Shown: piece by piece, positions 9,570 to 19,342 of the stretch
How the letters are laid out: each line of letters opens with the position of its first letter
How positions within the stretch are numbered: the first letter of the stretch is position 1
Assembly (NCBI GenBank): GCA_003175935.1
Contig: PSRI01000048.1
Location: 1 to 64,000, forward strand
Reading direction: 5' to 3'
From: Bacteroidota bacterium
GTDB taxonomy: Bacteria; Bacteroidota; Bacteroidia; Chitinophagales; Chitinophagaceae
DNA: 64,000 nt
Notes under the pieces: model-generated
Told to the model about the DNA's origin: nothing
Databases searched by the model: none
Seen by the model: the letters and a program-made list of their open reading frames with translations, nothing else
Position numbers and translations under genes: made by a program

Positions 9570-10415
9570 ATGAATGTCCGGGATCTCATATCGTCCGGTA
9601 AATTAGAAGAGTATGTTGCTGGGGTATTGCCTGAGCAGGAGATGAAGGAAATCTCTGCGCTTGCTTTAATCGAACCCGAACTTGCTGAAGAGATCCGACG
9701 CATCGAAACTGCTGTTGTGGAATACTATACGGCGCAAAATGAAAAGATGTCGGAGTTTGAAATGGAGAAAAATGTGGAAGCAATTTTTGCGCGCTCAAAT
9801 TTTATAGCGCAGAAAACTCCGGTAGTTAACCTGGTTGAAAAGAAAAATGTTGTTCGTATTGATCGCTGGCTTGCCGCAGCAGTTATCGCCGGATTGTTAC
9901 TAACTTCTGCAACTGCCATTCTTACCTTAATCCAAAATAACAGGATGAGTAAAGAAATTGCAGATATTAAAGCAAAACAGGAAGCACTAATCTCTGAAAA
10001 TAAAAGTTACCAGGACAGTGCCAATTTATATCAGCAGCGATTTGAGATAGTAAAAGACATTCTTGCAAAAAGAGTTGAGCTCAGCGCGGTGGATAAAAAC
10101 CCTTTTACTCAAACGGCGAACACCATAACAAAACCCGGAAACTTCATCCTTCTGTATTGGCAGCCCAACACAAAAAAGATATTGATGGTTTCGGCAAACC
10201 TTCCAGATCTTTCTCCTGAACAGCAATATCAACTTTGGGGGATGGTAGATGGTAAACCAGTAGACGCGGGTGTTTTTGAATATCGGAATAACCAGGTGTC
10301 GATGGGTTTTCAAAAAGACATTTCAAATGCTAGCGCCTTTGCTGTAACTGTAGAACCTCGCGGCGGAAGCAAAGAACCAACGATCAGCAATTTGTGTATG
10401 ATGGGAAAACTCTAA
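9570..10415 (+). CDS. RskA-like anti-sigma factor
   Basis: Directly downstream of sigma gene; single TM; C-terminal LPDLSPEQQYQLWGMVDGKPVDAGVF...FAVTVEPRGGSKEPT typical of anti-sigma-K family. Confidence 0.88.
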   Translation: MNVRDLISSGKLEEYVAGVLPEQEMKEISALALIEPELAEEIRRIETAVVEYYTAQNEKMSEFEMEKNVEAIFARSNFIAQKTPVVNLVEKKNVVRIDRWLAAAVIAGLLLTSATAILTLIQNNRMSKEIADIKAKQEALISENKSYQDSANLYQQRFEIVKDILAKRVELSAVDKNPFTQTANTITKPGNFILLYWQPNTKKILMVSANLPDLSPEQQYQLWGMVDGKPVDAGVFEYRNNQVSMGFQKDISNASAFAVTVEPRGGSKEPTISNLCMMGKL

Positions 10416-10417
10416 AC

Positions 10418-10510
10418 GTTGAATGTTGAAGGTTGAATGTTGAAGGTTTAGTTTAAAGTTTAAGGTTTAATGTCTTGTCTGGGCGCTAGGTACTCAGTAT
10501 TGGGTACCAT
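10418..10510. repeat. Heptad-array locus B (compound)
   Basis: GTTGAAT|GTTGAAG|GTTGAAT|GTTGAAG|GTTTA|GTTTAAA|GTTTAAG|GTTTAAT|11-nt spacer|GCGCTAG|GTACTCA|GTATTGG|GTACCAT. Confidence 0.85.
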
Positions 10511-10628
10511 TACGTGAGAAATGGTTGCCAAAATCAGATGGTAGTATTTTGGATCAACAGGGCCGCCTCCATTCGGACGCGGCTCATTTAGTTGAAAAAG
10601 TTTAAATTGGTGGTATTAACTTCCAAAG

Positions 10629-11915
10629 ATGACAACCAGGAGAAACTTCATTACAAAGATTGCTGCTGCAACCGCCAGCGCATCATTCTTAGGAATTACA
10701 AGTCCTGCCTTTGCCCGAGAAGCACAAAAACAATCAGAACGTTTATTAAATTTATCACCCCAGGAGGCGTTGACCGATGATGATTTTTGGGGCTGGGTTA
10801 AAGAATCATTCACTGTTTCACCAAACCTGGTAAATCTAAACAACGGCGGCGTGAGCCCTCAACCCAAAGTGGTGCAGGATGCACATATACGGTATTATCA
10901 ATTTGCAAACGAAATTCCATCATATAGTATGTGGCAAATCCTGGATCAGGGCCGAGAACCTCTTAGGGGAAAACTTGCTGATCTTTCAGGATGTTCACCC
11001 GAAGAAATAGCAATTAATCGCAACTCCACGGAAGGACTTAATTCAATTATTTTCGGACTTAATCTAAAAGCAGGTGATGAAATAGTTCTTACCAAACAGG
11101 ATTATCCTAATATGATAAATGCCTGGAAACAGCGCGAAAAAAGAGATGGAGTTAAACTCGTTTGGTTAAACCTTACGCTTCCGATTGAAAACGAAGATGA
11201 AATTGTAAAGCAATATGTTTCCGCATTTACATCGAAAACCAAAATCGTTCATGTCACACACATGATCAATTGGTGCGGACAAATAATTCCAGCCAAAAAA
11301 ATCGCTACAGAAGCACATAAGAGAGGAATTGATGTTATTTGCGACGGTGCTCATACGTTTGGACATTTAGACTATAAAATCCCGGATCTCGAATGCGATT
11401 ATTTTGCAACTTCCTTACACAAATGGCTCTGTGCTCCATTTGGTAGCGGGATGCTCTATATTAAGAAGGAGAAAATCAAGAATATTTGGGCGCTGCTGTC
11501 CAATACAGAGCCCGACGGTATTGATATCCGCAAATTTGAATCTCTTGGGACCAGATCTTTTGCTTCGGAAATGGCGATTGGAAATGCTGTGGACTTTCAC
11601 ACCATCATTGGCTCCAAAAGAAAAGAAGAGCGTCTCCGATTTTTGAAAGATTATTGGGTAAGTCGTGTTTCAGATCTACCTAAAGTTTCTTTCAATCAAC
11701 CCAAGACTCCCTCTCTATCCTGTGCAATAGCCAATATTTCCATTCAGGGCAAAACAACCCACGATCTTTCGGATTACCTGTTTACCAAACATCGGATACA
11801 TACAGTCGCCATAGATTGGGAAAACATACACGGAGTGAGAATCACACCACATGTTTACACTTCTACAGGTGACCTTGACCGTTTGGTCACCGCAATTCGC
11901 GCTTTTGCTGTTTAA
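10629..11915 (+). CDS. Class V aminotransferase family protein with predicted Tat-type signal
   Basis: MTTRRNFITKIAAATASASFLG leader; PLP-Lys motif SLHKWLCAPFGSGML. Confidence 0.86.
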   Translation: MTTRRNFITKIAAATASASFLGITSPAFAREAQKQSERLLNLSPQEALTDDDFWGWVKESFTVSPNLVNLNNGGVSPQPKVVQDAHIRYYQFANEIPSYSMWQILDQGREPLRGKLADLSGCSPEEIAINRNSTEGLNSIIFGLNLKAGDEIVLTKQDYPNMINAWKQREKRDGVKLVWLNLTLPIENEDEIVKQYVSAFTSKTKIVHVTHMINWCGQIIPAKKIATEAHKRGIDVICDGAHTFGHLDYKIPDLECDYFATSLHKWLCAPFGSGMLYIKKEKIKNIWALLSNTEPDGIDIRKFESLGTRSFASEMAIGNAVDFHTIIGSKRKEERLRFLKDYWVSRVSDLPKVSFNQPKTPSLSCAIANISIQGKTTHDLSDYLFTKHRIHTVAIDWENIHGVRITPHVYTSTGDLDRLVTAIRAFAV

Positions 11916-12364
11916 GTTCCTGAAGCGCTTAATCTTCGATGATAGTTGATTTGCCCCAGGTGATAATTTAGATGAGCCAATAAATATATCAGAAAATATT
12001 CTGTGGTCATTGGTTCACCGAATACCTGAATCGGATAATCTTTTTGCAAATCATTTCTTGAAAGCTGCTCCAGGGTATCGATCACTACGGATCTTGTGGA
12101 AGCGATTTCTTCGAGAAGTTTATGTCTGGGAATATTTTTCAATTTGAATTCTGCATCACGATTCCTTACATAACCAGATTCGCTTAATATCGCACCAAGG
12201 AAATGTTGAAGATTTCCCACCAGGTGCAGGCATAAATTACCGCCGCTGTTATTTATTCCGTCCTTTACGATCCAAAGCTGCTCTTCAGTCCCATAAAGTG
12301 AAATTTCTTCTTTCAATTTATCGAGATCTTTTTCAAAGAGCGGGATCAGATGCTGTGTAACCAT
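11912..12364 (-). CDS. DinB/DUF1572-like family protein
   Basis: 150 aa, conserved His pattern (LCLHLVGNLQHFLGAIL, LLAHLNYHLGQINYHRR). Confidence 0.75.
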   Translation of the reverse strand: MVTQHLIPLFEKDLDKLKEEISLYGTEEQLWIVKDGINNSGGNLCLHLVGNLQHFLGAILSESGYVRNRDAEFKLKNIPRHKLLEEIASTRSVVIDTLEQLSRNDLQKDYPIQVFGEPMTTEYFLIYLLAHLNYHLGQINYHRRLSASGT

Positions 12365-12407
12365 ATCGCTATATTGTGATTTAAGAAATTGGTGTTAATG
12401 ATAGATA

Positions 12408-12983
12408 TTAATGAATTGCTTTGAGTATCAGATCCGGCCCTTTTTTGTTTCCTTCTACTTTAAGGATGATAGGGTAGTCTTTATTATTCAGGATCCAGAA
12501 TTTCGTTGCGGCGCTATCGCTTTCCACATAAACAAAATCAAGTTTCGATTTATTATCCAGCGAAAATTCACTTCCGGCAGGTACGTCTTTAAGTGTCCAG
12601 GATTGTCCATCATACTGCGCCTTTTTATTTTGTATGAGATCTTTTAAGAATGACCTCGAAAAGACAGCAGTCGTTTGGTCAGAGCCTAATTTTTTTTCTT
12701 CTCCTGCCGGAGGAGTTTCCCAGTTAGTTGAACTCGCACTCTCCAATCCTTCCTTACTGTTAATAAATTTTCCATACACATCTCCAGCTTCGAAATCAAA
12801 TCCAAGTCCGCCTTCGGCCGGAAGAAAAATTTTCATAGTTAGTGGAACCAATTGTCCATTTACGTTTACTTCATAATCCAAAACAGTACCTGTTTTAACG
12901 GCCAAAACTGTGCTTGGACTCGTTTGTGCAAATAGTGCAGATCCTGTCAGCATGAGAAATCCCATCCATAATAATCTCTTCAT
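12408..12983 (-). CDS. Secreted hypothetical protein
   Basis: Signal peptide MKRLLWMGFLMLTGSALFA; no family recognised. Confidence 0.65.
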   Translation of the reverse strand: MKRLLWMGFLMLTGSALFAQTSPSTVLAVKTGTVLDYEVNVNGQLVPLTMKIFLPAEGGLGFDFEAGDVYGKFINSKEGLESASSTNWETPPAGEEKKLGSDQTTAVFSRSFLKDLIQNKKAQYDGQSWTLKDVPAGSEFSLDNKSKLDFVYVESDSAATKFWILNNKDYPIILKVEGNKKGPDLILKAIH

Positions 12984-13128
12984 TTTCTATTTTTTGAGCC
13001 AAAAGATAAGGGAAATTTGCTATTCGGGCGGAGAATTTTTTTGGACGGAGGATAAATAACCTTTTGATAAAGAGCAATTTGCGGGTTAATTTTACTACTT
13101 AGTGATTGCAAAAAATGCGTTCTATTCC

Positions 13129-13159
13129 TTGTCAGTTCTGGCTTTTACCCTTAACTTTG
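13129..13159 (+). promoter_or_regulatory. Candidate Bacteroidetes sigma-A promoter of rpsA
   Basis: TTG -N20- TAACTTTG, matching the TTTG-N19-TAnnTTTG consensus. Confidence 0.6.
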
Positions 13160-13191
13160 CACTCCCTATTTTAAAAATTAGGTATTCAATT

Positions 13192-15078
13192 ATGTCAGAA
13201 AATCAAATTGTTAACTCAAACGCTGATGTACAGGAGGCGACCGCCACAGCGGCACCTGCAGCGACAACAAATGTACCTGTGCAAACTGCTCACGACGATT
13301 TTGATTGGAGCATTGACAAAAGAAATGTTTCGTCTTATACAAAGGACGAAAAAGTAAAGTATGACGCTGTTTACGACAGCACTTTTAAGACCGTTAATGA
13401 TAATGAAATGGTTGAAGGTGTTGTAGTGGGTTTGACAAAGACCGATGTAGTCGTAAATATCGGGTTTAAAAGCGATGGTCTGGTTTCACTCAATGAGTTT
13501 CGCGACATTCCCAACTTAAAAGTTGGCGATTCCGTGGAAGTTATGGTTGTTGAAAAAGAAGATCGCGAAGGACATCTTCACCTGAGCCGTAAAGTTGCTA
13601 GAATTACTCGCGCATGGGAAAGAATTGTTGAAGTTCACAAAACCGGCGAAGTAGTAACGGGTACGGTTACCAGCAAAACAAAAGGTGGATTGATTGTAGA
13701 TGTATTCGGAATGGAAACCTTCCTTCCCGGATCACAAATTGACGTGAAGCCTGTTACTGACTACGATCAGTTTGTTGGAAAGACTATGGAATTCAAAGTA
13801 GTTAAGATTAATGAGGCTATTAAGAACGCCGTGGTTTCACATAAGGCCCTTATCGAAAGCGATATCGAAGCACAACGTGCAGAGATTATGAGCAAACTCG
13901 AAAAAGGTCAGGTTCTTGAAGGAACTATCAAAAACATCACAGATTTCGGTGCTTTCCTTGACCTCGGTGGTCTCGACGGATTGTTATACATCACCGACAT
14001 CAGTTGGGGTCGTATCAGCCATCCTAGTGAAGTGCTGAAACTTGACCAGAAACTGAATGTGGTTGTTCTTGATTTTGATGACGAGAAGAAGAGAATCAGC
14101 CTCGGTTTGAAACAATTAACGCCTCACCCCTGGGATACATTACCTGAATGGGTAGCCGAAGGAAAGATTGTTAAAGGCAAGGTTGTAAATATTGAAGATT
14201 ACGGCGCATTCCTTGAAATCCTTCCTGGTGTTGAAGGTCTGGTTCACGTTAGTGAAATTACATGGGCCAACACTCCAATTAACGCGAAAGAGTTCTTCAA
14301 ACTCGGTGACGAGCATGAAGCTAAGATCGTAACGCTTGATAAAGATTCTCGCAAGATGAGTCTTTCTATTAAACAACTTTCTCCTGATCCCTGGAACGAG
14401 ATCGAAACTAAATACCCTGTTGAAAGCCGTCACAAAGGACTGGTAAAAAATATCACTCCTTATGGTGTTTTCGTTGAACTCGAGCCCGGTATTGGTGGAA
14501 TGATTCATATCAGTGATCTCAGTTGGTTGAAGCGATTTAATCACCCAAGCGAATACACTAAGGTTGGAAGTGATATCCAGGTGGTAATTCTTGGTATTGA
14601 TAAGGAAAACCGCAAACTTCAGTTGGGCCATAAACAATTGGAAGAAGATCCCTGGAATACATTGCAGGATACCTTCGCTGTTGGAACTATACATGATGGC
14701 ACAATCATCAGAAAAGATGACAAAGGTGCAATTGTGCAACTTCCTTACGGTTTAGAAGGATTCGCTCCTAACCGTCATCTGTTGAAAGAAGACGGCAAGA
14801 GCCTTGGTGCAGATGAAGCTTCACAATTCATGGTTATTGAGTTCGATCGCAATGAAAAGAGAATCGTGCTCAGCCACACCCGCATCTGGGAACAAGCTAA
14901 AGCTGAAGAAAAAGAAGCAGTGAACAAAGAAAGAAAGGCTGAAGCTGTTAAAACCAAGAAAGCCGTTAAAGATATCCAGGGCAAAGTTGAAAAAACTACT
15001 CTCGGTGATCTCGGGGTTCTTGCAGAATTGAAGAAGAAGATGGAAAAAGGTGGAGACGAAGAAAAGAAAGCTGAATAA
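13192..15078 (+). CDS. rpsA: 30S ribosomal protein S1 (start moved to MSENQIVNSN)
   Basis: Multiple tandem S1 domains (e.g. GTIKNITDFGAFLDLGGLDGLLYITDISWGRISHPSEVL). Confidence 0.95.
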   Translation: MSENQIVNSNADVQEATATAAPAATTNVPVQTAHDDFDWSIDKRNVSSYTKDEKVKYDAVYDSTFKTVNDNEMVEGVVVGLTKTDVVVNIGFKSDGLVSLNEFRDIPNLKVGDSVEVMVVEKEDREGHLHLSRKVARITRAWERIVEVHKTGEVVTGTVTSKTKGGLIVDVFGMETFLPGSQIDVKPVTDYDQFVGKTMEFKVVKINEAIKNAVVSHKALIESDIEAQRAEIMSKLEKGQVLEGTIKNITDFGAFLDLGGLDGLLYITDISWGRISHPSEVLKLDQKLNVVVLDFDDEKKRISLGLKQLTPHPWDTLPEWVAEGKIVKGKVVNIEDYGAFLEILPGVEGLVHVSEITWANTPINAKEFFKLGDEHEAKIVTLDKDSRKMSLSIKQLSPDPWNEIETKYPVESRHKGLVKNITPYGVFVELEPGIGGMIHISDLSWLKRFNHPSEYTKVGSDIQVVILGIDKENRKLQLGHKQLEEDPWNTLQDTFAVGTIHDGTIIRKDDKGAIVQLPYGLEGFAPNRHLLKEDGKSLGADEASQFMVIEFDRNEKRIVLSHTRIWEQAKAEEKEAVNKERKAEAVKTKKAVKDIQGKVEKTTLGDLGVLAELKKKMEKGGDEEKKAE

Positions 15079-15130
15079 TTATTTCAGATATTAATTAGAG
15101 GTCCGGTTAATCTACCGGACCTTTTTTATT

Positions 15131-15793
15131 TTATCGCGATAATAAAGAAAGTTTTTGTTCATTGAAATCTATTAGGCTGCTGAGCTTGATATCAGCGGCG
15201 TCCCAACGGGATTCATGAATTTGCTGGGGTGCAGGGACTACAACGCATTTCATGCGCGCGGCTTTTGCAGCAATCATGCCGTTGAAGGAATCTTCGAAAC
15301 ATATGCACTGTGTGGGAGGAGTTTTTAGTAAAAGGGCACAATTCAAATACACTTGCGGATGTGGCTTGCCGTAAGTGAGATGCTGTGCCGAAGTAATTTC
15401 ACTTATTAAATTCGCGAGGTTGAGTTTTGCCACAACCACGTCTACAAGCGTGAGCGGAGAAGATGTAGCGAGGCCAATTTTAAATTTCCTCTGCGAGAAA
15501 AATTCAAAAATTTCCTTTACCCCAGGCATTCCTTCACCTCTTTGAGAAACCTTTTCGATTACTTTATTTGTGATTAGTTCTTCAGCCTCTTCAAGGTTTT
15601 CCAATTTCACTTTGAAAAAACCAAACCACCAGGCAAGAAATTCCTTTGTCCTTAGCCCGGTGGTTGTAATATGTTGCTCATATGTAAGATTAATTCCGTA
15701 TTCACTTAGAATCTCATTTGCTGCTTCCTGCCACAGAGGTTCGGAATCTATGAGTAAGCCGTCCATATCGAAAATGACCGTATCAGGTTTCAT
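15131..15793 (-). CDS. HAD-family hydrolase (beta-phosphoglucomutase/YniC-like)
   Basis: VIFDMDGLLIDSEPLW, GLATSSPL, CICFEDSFNGMIAAKAA. Confidence 0.9.
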   Translation of the reverse strand: MKPDTVIFDMDGLLIDSEPLWQEAANEILSEYGINLTYEQHITTTGLRTKEFLAWWFGFFKVKLENLEEAEELITNKVIEKVSQRGEGMPGVKEIFEFFSQRKFKIGLATSSPLTLVDVVVAKLNLANLISEITSAQHLTYGKPHPQVYLNCALLLKTPPTQCICFEDSFNGMIAAKAARMKCVVVPAPQQIHESRWDAADIKLSSLIDFNEQKLSLLSR

Positions 15794-15808
15794 TTTACAA
15801 ATATGAAA

Positions 15809-16543
15809 CTATTTGAGAGCAAATACTGCCCTTACTTCAAACCTGAGTTTTATTTTTTGAAAGTCTACCTGGCCGCCTTCATCAGACGGGTCGCTTTCAT
15901 TTGCTGTTGCCTTCTTATACATAATAGTGTTTGCATACATTGGCTGTGGATAAATTTCGGATTCCACAGGTTCTTCGATAGTGACCGCTTCCCCTGACTT
16001 TTCGCCAATCGATTCAGCAAGGTAAGTTGCCTTATCTTTCGCGGCTTTGATTGCCTGAATTTTTAATGCCTTTCTGTAATCTGATATTTTGCTGTGAGAA
16101 GTTTTTACTATGGTGAAATTCTGAGTGGCTTCATCATCAAGCAATTTTACAAGATCGTCCATTTTAGAAACACTATTGAATTTGATTTGATAAGTGATGC
16201 TTGCTATCAAATCCGGATTCTTTTTCTTCTTATAAATCAACCAGTAGTTTCTGTCATATCCGTTATAAGATGCTACGCTGATTGCGGAGTCTGGAAGTCC
16301 GATTGTTTTACAGGCGACCAGGAAATTTTTTTTGATGGTTTCAAGATCAATTTTTCCTGATCCCTTCTTTTCGTATTCTCTTAAATCTACCTGAACATAA
16401 ATTTCATCCGGAATAATTTCAAGTTCGGCACTACCACTCACTGAAATTGTTTTTGGATATGGATTTACCTGTGTGTTTTGAGCTTTTACTGTTGCTGTTT
16501 GAATTATGCCTGTCAAAACCAAAGCTGCTAAAATTTTTTTCAT
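15809..16543 (-). CDS. SIMPL (DUF541) domain periplasmic protein (start moved to MKKILAALVL)
   Basis: Signal peptide, ISVSGSAELEIIPDEIYVQVDL, KDKATYLAESIGEKSGEAVTIEE. Confidence 0.83.
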   Translation of the reverse strand: MKKILAALVLTGIIQTATVKAQNTQVNPYPKTISVSGSAELEIIPDEIYVQVDLREYEKKGSGKIDLETIKKNFLVACKTIGLPDSAISVASYNGYDRNYWLIYKKKKNPDLIASITYQIKFNSVSKMDDLVKLLDDEATQNFTIVKTSHSKISDYRKALKIQAIKAAKDKATYLAESIGEKSGEAVTIEEPVESEIYPQPMYANTIMYKKATANESDPSDEGGQVDFQKIKLRFEVRAVFALK

Positions 16544-16667
16544 AGTCTTTTTTTTGATGGATGACGGATGCTTAGCTATTACACAGGAGAATGATTCTTC
16601 GAATTGATTGTTAACATTTAATTTGCAAATTCTTATATTGCACACGGCAGACTGTAACAATATTTCC

Positions 16668-17438
16668 ATGGGGTCAATTTCAGAAAAATTCAAGCATTTT
16701 CGTCTGGTGCGAAAATTCATTTACGCACTAGTTGGAGTAGTTTCTTATCCCGGACTCGTGTTTGTAAACTCGTTAAAAATTTCAGGCACCGAAAATCTTG
16801 AAAAGCTTCCCAAAAAAAATGTGTTATTCGTAAGTAACCATCAGACTTATTTTGCTGATGTGATTACTTTCCTTCATATTTTTTGTGCCGTAAAGTGGAG
16901 AAAGAGGAACAGACTGGGAATACCATTCTATTTATTAAACCCTTTCACAAATGTGTATTATGTTGCTGCGGAGGAAACGATGAAGAGTACATTTATTAGC
17001 CGGCTGTTTGCTATGGCCGGTGCGCTAACGGTAAAGCGTACATGGAGAGCGGAAGGTACAGAAGTTAGGAGGGGCCTTGATCCTTCGGATACCCGCAAAA
17101 TTTCAACAGCCATGCAGGAGAGCTGGGTGATTACCTTTCCCCAGGGAACTACAAAACCATTTGCTCCTGGGCGAAAAGGAACAGCCTATTTAATTAAGCA
17201 ATTAAAGCCCGTGGTTGTTCCGGTTGTAATCAGTGGCTTTTGGAGGGCGTTCAATAAAAAAGGATTGCGATTCAAGAAAAAAGGTTCCCTACTAAGCGTA
17301 AAATTTAAAGAACCTCTGGTGATCAATTACGATGACTCTATTGATACTATTCTTAACCAGGTTATGGATGCAATAGAGCAAAGCAAGTCGTATATGTTAA
17401 AAGGCAGGCACCATTTAATGACCGCGCTCGATAAATAA
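16668..17438 (+). CDS. PlsC-like 1-acyl-sn-glycerol-3-phosphate acyltransferase (start moved to MGSISEKF)
   Basis: VLFVSNHQTYFADVITF, TFPQGTTKPFAPGRKGTAYL. Confidence 0.85.
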   Translation: MGSISEKFKHFRLVRKFIYALVGVVSYPGLVFVNSLKISGTENLEKLPKKNVLFVSNHQTYFADVITFLHIFCAVKWRKRNRLGIPFYLLNPFTNVYYVAAEETMKSTFISRLFAMAGALTVKRTWRAEGTEVRRGLDPSDTRKISTAMQESWVITFPQGTTKPFAPGRKGTAYLIKQLKPVVVPVVISGFWRAFNKKGLRFKKKGSLLSVKFKEPLVINYDDSIDTILNQVMDAIEQSKSYMLKGRHHLMTALDK

Positions 17439-17463
17439 ATTTAGATTTTGCCAGCAGGCGCAG

Positions 17464-17518
17464 GGATTTTAGACTTATTATCTCAACAAAAATCCAACAT
17501 CTAAAATCCAAAACCCTG
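17464..17518. repeat. Heptad-array locus C with inverted arms
   Basis: 17489-17516 = AAAATCC|AACATCT|AAAATCC|AAAACCC in exact 7-nt phase; upstream GGGATTTTAGA is complementary to TCTAAAATCC. Confidence 0.6.
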
Positions 17519-17521
17519 CTA

Positions 17522-18043
17522 TCAATCCTTCGCAAAAAGGGCTTTTAATTCATTTGCATCTGCAGGTTTCATTTTGCCACCGAGGATAAGGCGCAATTGA
17601 CGGCGTCGCAAGGCACCATCATACAATCGGATTTCTTCTTCGGTTTCCGGAACCAGCTGGGGAACACTTCTTGGCTTTCGGTTAGGGTCAAGCGCCACAA
17701 AAGTGTAGTATGCTTCATTGCTTTTGTACTTAAATTGATGCATCAGATCTTCACCCCAAACTTTCATATGCACTTCCATGGAACTTGTGAAAGCGCGACA
17801 TACCTGTGCTTCAATATGAACTACATTGCCAAGTTTTATGGGAGATTCGAATGAAATATTATCAACTGAAGCAGTTACAACAGGCGCGTTAGAATGCTTG
17901 GTAGCGGCAAGTGCAGCTGCAATATCCATCCAGTACATAAGCCGGCCTCCCATTAAATTGCCAAATAAATTGGTGTCGTTGGGGAGCACCAGTTCTGTCA
18001 TAACTACAAAAGAATCTTTCGCAGTTTTTGCTTTTAAATCCAT
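17522..18043 (-). CDS. Acyl-CoA thioesterase (hotdog fold)
   Basis: ELVLPNDTNLFGNLMGGRLMYWMDIAAALAATKHS. Confidence 0.88.
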   Translation of the reverse strand: MDLKAKTAKDSFVVMTELVLPNDTNLFGNLMGGRLMYWMDIAAALAATKHSNAPVVTASVDNISFESPIKLGNVVHIEAQVCRAFTSSMEVHMKVWGEDLMHQFKYKSNEAYYTFVALDPNRKPRSVPQLVPETEEEIRLYDGALRRRQLRLILGGKMKPADANELKALFAKD

Positions 18044-18120
18044 TTCAAAAAATTTTAGTAAAGATATAAGTTAGGCAGGTAAATCTGTGTTGTGATTGTT
18101 GCTGTAAAATGAATTCAAAA

Positions 18121-19218
18121 TCAAATCAATGCTTTTTCGAGGGTTGATAAATAATTTTCATCAACATCTGCTCCGATGCCTGCACCATCCGGCAATTCCA
18201 CATGAAATCCATTGTATTTCACTCCTCCGGTTACGGGATCTAATTTATGTCCGAGCATGCAGGTATCCATATCATAAAAAACAATATCGCTGCAGGCTGT
18301 TGCAAAATGCGCAAATGCAGTGAGGGCAACCCGGCTTTCAAGCATTCCTCCCATCATACATGGAATGCCGGCATCTTTGCTCACATCGTGAATTTTAAGC
18401 GCTTCCAGTATACCTCCTGATTTTGCGAATTTGATGTTGATAAAGCTGCAAGAATTGCTATCGATCATTCTTTTTGCATCGTGATGATCAAAGACGCTTT
18501 CATCAGCCATTATGGGAATTGGAGATAATTTTTTTAGTTCTGGCAAAAGCGGATCATTCCATCTTCTCATCGGTTGTTCGCAAAACTGAATATGATATTG
18601 CGCCAGGTTCCTGAGTGCGTGAACAGCCGAATCAAAATCCCATCCCTGGTTTGCATCTATTCTAAGGCTTAACTTATCTCCAATTGCCTCGCGGATTTTT
18701 TTGATTCTTTCTATGTCTTCATGCGCCTCTTTTCCAAGTTTTACTTTAATAATTCTAAATCCCTGTGATTTAAATTCCATTGCTTTTGCAGCCATTGCAT
18801 CGGGACTATCAATTCCTACTGTGATATCTGTTTCGAGAGGCTTCTTTTGTGAAGCACCTAAATATTGATAGAGAGGCACATTGGCTTTTTTTGCTGCAAG
18901 GTCATAGAGTGCCATGTCGAAAGCACTCTTGATAGTGCTGTTATATGCGGTAAAATCGTGCAGCTGTTTCATTCTGCCTTCTATATCTTCTGCATCCTGC
19001 CCTTTCCAAATTCGTGCGAAGTCTTTAGCCATTTCAAAACAGGTGGACTGTGTTTCCCCAACAATCATTGGAAAGGCTGAACATTCGCCTACACCTGTAA
19101 ATTTTTCAGTGTTTATTCTAATAAAAATATTCTGGGCAAAATTCATGGTCCCCGTTGCAATGGTGAACGGATGCATGGGAATGCTAAGTTTATAAATCTC
19201 CGTACCAGTGATTTTCAT
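18121..19218 (-). CDS. Enolase-superfamily dipeptide (L-Ala-D/L-Glu) epimerase-like protein
   Basis: IKVKLGK, LRIDANQGW, FCEQP, MADES, GGMLESRV motifs. Confidence 0.85.
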   Translation of the reverse strand: MKITGTEIYKLSIPMHPFTIATGTMNFAQNIFIRINTEKFTGVGECSAFPMIVGETQSTCFEMAKDFARIWKGQDAEDIEGRMKQLHDFTAYNSTIKSAFDMALYDLAAKKANVPLYQYLGASQKKPLETDITVGIDSPDAMAAKAMEFKSQGFRIIKVKLGKEAHEDIERIKKIREAIGDKLSLRIDANQGWDFDSAVHALRNLAQYHIQFCEQPMRRWNDPLLPELKKLSPIPIMADESVFDHHDAKRMIDSNSCSFINIKFAKSGGILEALKIHDVSKDAGIPCMMGGMLESRVALTAFAHFATACSDIVFYDMDTCMLGHKLDPVTGGVKYNGFHVELPDGAGIGADVDENYLSTLEKALI

Positions 19219-19342
19219 ACTCATAATAAAGGGGCGTAAGGTAAAGAAAAAGCGCAGTTTAGAGTGTAGAAAACAGGCAATGGATAACTTGTCTTGAATT
19301 GAGCTTCTTGCTTACATTTGCGACCAAACAAGTTGGAATTTA

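Noticed and set aside
10418-10510. Tandem repeats as a CRISPR array
   Set aside because: Units are 7 bp without unique spacers and no cas genes are present.
14140-14739. 199-aa antisense ORF inside rpsA
   Set aside because: Fully opposite a clear S1 coding sequence, composition is what the complement of a biased gene gives; no recognisable protein features.
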